Positions 62,448-64,000 of a stretch of 64,000 nt of DNA are shown here, one piece after another. Position 1 is the stretch's first letter; each line of letters begins with the position of its first letter. The position numbers were made by a program, and so were the translations under genes. This DNA comes from Natrinema caseinilyticum (GTDB taxonomy: Archaea > Halobacteriota > Halobacteria > Halobacteriales > Natrialbaceae): the NCBI RefSeq assembly GCF_024227435.1, contig NZ_CP100445.1:3841369-3905368 (forward strand). The letters are read 5' to 3'. The notes below the pieces were generated by a model. It ran no database searches and was not told the DNA's origin. It saw nothing but the letters and a program-made list of their open reading frames with translations.

Positions 62448-63359
62448 ATGCAAGCCCTGGTCGTCGCGGCACACGGATCGCACCTGAATCCGGACGCCTC
62501 TGATCCGACGTACGCCCACGCGGACACGGTCCGCGAGACGGGCGCGTTCGACGAGGTGCGGGAGGCGTTCTGGAAGGAGGAACCGCACTTCCGCGAGGTA
62601 ATCCGGACCGTAGAGTCCGACGAGGTGTTCGTCGTCCCGCTTTTCATCAGCGAGGGCTACTTCACCGAGCAGGTGATTCCCCGGGAGTTACGCCTCGAGC
62701 AGTGGGACCCCGACAAGTGGGAGTCTGACGGCACGAGCGCCTCGCAGGTAACGCTCGAGGCGACGGACGCGGGGAAGACGATTCACTACTGCGGGCCGGT
62801 CGGGACTCACGACGCGATGACGGACGTAATCGTCCAGCGGGCCGAAACCGCGACCGAGAAGCCGGGCGTCGGCGAGGGGTTCGGTCTCGCGGTCGTCGGT
62901 CACGGCACCGACCGAAACGAGAACTCCGCGAAAGCGATCGAATATCACACCGAACGGATCCGGGAGCGCGACCGGTTCGACGAGGTGAAGGCGCTGTTTA
63001 TGGACGAGGAACCGGAGGTCGACGACGTGACGGAGTATTTCGAGAGCGAGGACGTCGTCGTGGTTCCCCTGTTCGTCGCGGACGGCTACCACACGCAGGA
63101 GGATATCCCCGAGGACATGGCGCTCACCGAGGACTACCGCCTGGGGTGGGACGTGCCGGCCGAAGTCGACGGCCACCGGATCTGGTACACTGGCGCCGTG
63201 GGTACCGAGGACCTGATGGCCGACGTGCTCCTGGAGCGAGCGGCCGACGCCGGAGCCGACATCGGCGACGCTCGCGAAACGGTTCGAAAACTCGTCGGAT
63301 CGGCCACGGGGGCGGACGGCGAACCGAGCGCCGGGACGGAGACGGGGATGGGGGACTGA
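62448..63359 (+). CDS. cbiX: CbiX-like sirohydrochlorin cobaltochelatase (tandem domains)
   Basis: 303 residues with two copies of the chelatase fold. The first starts LVVAAHGSHLNPDA, with the metal His near HGS and EVFVVPLFISEGYFT. The second starts LAVVGHGTDRNENSAKAI, with DVVVVPLFVADGYHTQEDIP. It inserts cobalt (or iron/nickel) into sirohydrochlorin for B12 or heme-type tetrapyrroles. The following gene is DR2241-like, a usual partner in haloarchaea, starting 3 bp after the stop. Confidence 0.9.
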   Translation: MQALVVAAHGSHLNPDASDPTYAHADTVRETGAFDEVREAFWKEEPHFREVIRTVESDEVFVVPLFISEGYFTEQVIPRELRLEQWDPDKWESDGTSASQVTLEATDAGKTIHYCGPVGTHDAMTDVIVQRAETATEKPGVGEGFGLAVVGHGTDRNENSAKAIEYHTERIRERDRFDEVKALFMDEEPEVDDVTEYFESEDVVVVPLFVADGYHTQEDIPEDMALTEDYRLGWDVPAEVDGHRIWYTGAVGTEDLMADVLLERAADAGADIGDARETVRKLVGSATGADGEPSAGTETGMGD

Positions 63360-63362
63360 GAC

Positions 63363-64000
63363 GTGACGGTGACCGCCGACGATATCGAGACGCTCGCCGA
63401 ACGCGCCGCGTCGGGCATCGCGTTCGACGGGTTTCGCGTCGCGGAAACGGACGACGGGTACGCCCTCGAGACGCCGGAGAACGAGTGGACGGGTCTCGAA
63501 GACGCCGATCTCGAGCGAGCGCTCGAGGCCTGCGAGGAGTACGTCACGAACTGGCGGTACTGGCAGGAGACGGTCGGCGGAGCGGGAACCGCTCGGCGAG
63601 CGTTCCTCCGATGGTGTGAGCGCGCGCCCCTCGAGGACGACAGAACGGGGGCGAGTCCGGGCGGCCCGGTCGGAAGCGGTGACTCCAACAGCCCTGCGCC
63701 CGAGGAGCCACTCGCCGTCGCGGACCGATACGACGCGCTCGGCGAGGGCATCGACCGAAGGTGGGGACAACTCGCTATTACGACTCGATTCCTCGACGTC
63801 GACGACCGGGATTACGAGCGGGTCTACGACATCTGGCACGTCGACGACGCCGACGCCGATCTCGCCGCCCTCGAGGTACACGACGATCCCCGTGCGGCCC
63901 GCGAGATCGCGACGTACGATCCGGACGGCCGCTATCGGCCGTTGAAGACCGCGCCCACACTGGCTACCGGGTGGGCCTTCACCGGCCTCACGGGCGACGA
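63363..64000 (+). CDS. DR2241-family protein (5' part, runs off the window)
   Basis: Open from a GTG at 63363 to the last base, 212 codons seen. It starts VTVTADDIETLAERAASGIAF and continues with ALEACEEYVTNWRYWQETV and RAFLRWCERAP, then FLDVDDRDYERVYDIWHVDDA. It resembles the DR2241 proteins found beside CbiX. In full length these carry a C-terminal 4Fe-4S domain and may help chelation or reduction. The rest lies beyond the window, so the iron-sulfur part cannot be checked. Confidence 0.75.
   Translation, partial: MTVTADDIETLAERAASGIAFDGFRVAETDDGYALETPENEWTGLEDADLERALEACEEYVTNWRYWQETVGGAGTARRAFLRWCERAPLEDDRTGASPGGPVGSGDSNSPAPEEPLAVADRYDALGEGIDRRWGQLAITTRFLDVDDRDYERVYDIWHVDDADADLAALEVHDDPRAAREIATYDPDGRYRPLKTAPTLATGWAFTGLTGD

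Noticed and set aside
1-64000. tRNA, rRNA and CRISPR search by eye
   Set aside because: No cloverleaf with a GTTCRA loop, no rRNA-like sequence and no regularly spaced repeats were found. Isolated TTCGAA words occur but lack partner stems.

Overview
The window is 64 kb of a haloarchaeal chromosome. The DNA is GC-rich and the proteins are strongly acidic. Gene content is typically euryarchaeal/haloarchaeal: ribosomal protein L37Ae, RNA polymerase subunit P, KEOPS Pcc1, prefoldin beta, DUF3194, archaeal GuaA subunit A, TruD, Lrp-type regulators, a halocyanin-like cupredoxin, and many Tat or lipobox exported proteins. Many starts have a TATA-like box about 25-28 bp upstream, as expected for leaderless haloarchaeal transcripts. 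A member of the Natrialbales is a reasonable guess, but this is inference. No rRNA, tRNA or CRISPR array was found.

Layout. 1-10.7 kb: 3' part of a formate-dehydrogenase-like molybdoenzyme, DMT exporter, NosL-like lipoprotein, SRPBCC protein, Lrp regulator next to a two-gene 2-oxoacid:ferredoxin oxidoreductase, lipoyl-like/OsmC fusion, PHP phosphoesterase, chorismate synthase. 10.8-21.2 kb: DUF7344/DICT pair, thiolase, EPSP synthase (aroA), UspA, DUF5518 protein, two tandem AI-2E-type permeases, Na+/H+ antiporter, small zinc protein. 21.3-23.7 kb: a lower-GC accessory patch with a transposase remnant and a 1.6 kb segment bounded by 15-bp inverted repeats. That segment carries a PD-(D/E)XK nuclease-like gene and a divergent HIT gene. 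23.8-33.1 kb: LolA-like lipoprotein, M24 peptidase, cupredoxin, aldo/keto reductase, VapBC with a palindromic operator, RCK-type potassium channel, F420 oxidoreductase, decayed histidine kinase. 33.2-40 kb: ABC exporter, TruD, then an apparently acquired carbamoyltransferase plus MFS pair. 40.1-44.7 kb: zinc-ribbon remnant, SurE and the archaeal information-processing cluster. 44.8-51.7 kb: Lut (lactate utilisation) genes, an internally duplicated secreted protein, GuaAA, small proteins. 51.7-64 kb: YbjQ, DUF5602 Tat protein, YHS-containing permease, acyl-CoA synthetase, Lrp, DUF2071, DUF2797, PhoD with a C-terminal laminin-B-like domain, BsuPI protein, CbiX and a DR2241-like protein running off the end.

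Genes that work together: the Lrp/oxidoreductase unit, aroC and aroA (shikimate pathway, separate loci), LutC with fused LutBA, VapBC, the ABC ATPase/permease pair, the L37Ae-RpoP-Pcc1-prefoldin-DUF3194 cluster, and CbiX with DR2241. The most unusual items are the inverted-repeat-bounded nuclease/HIT segment, the cysteine-free L37Ae, the lipoyl-like domain without its lysine fused to OsmC, the carbamoyltransferase/MFS pair, and the multiply frameshifted histidine kinase.
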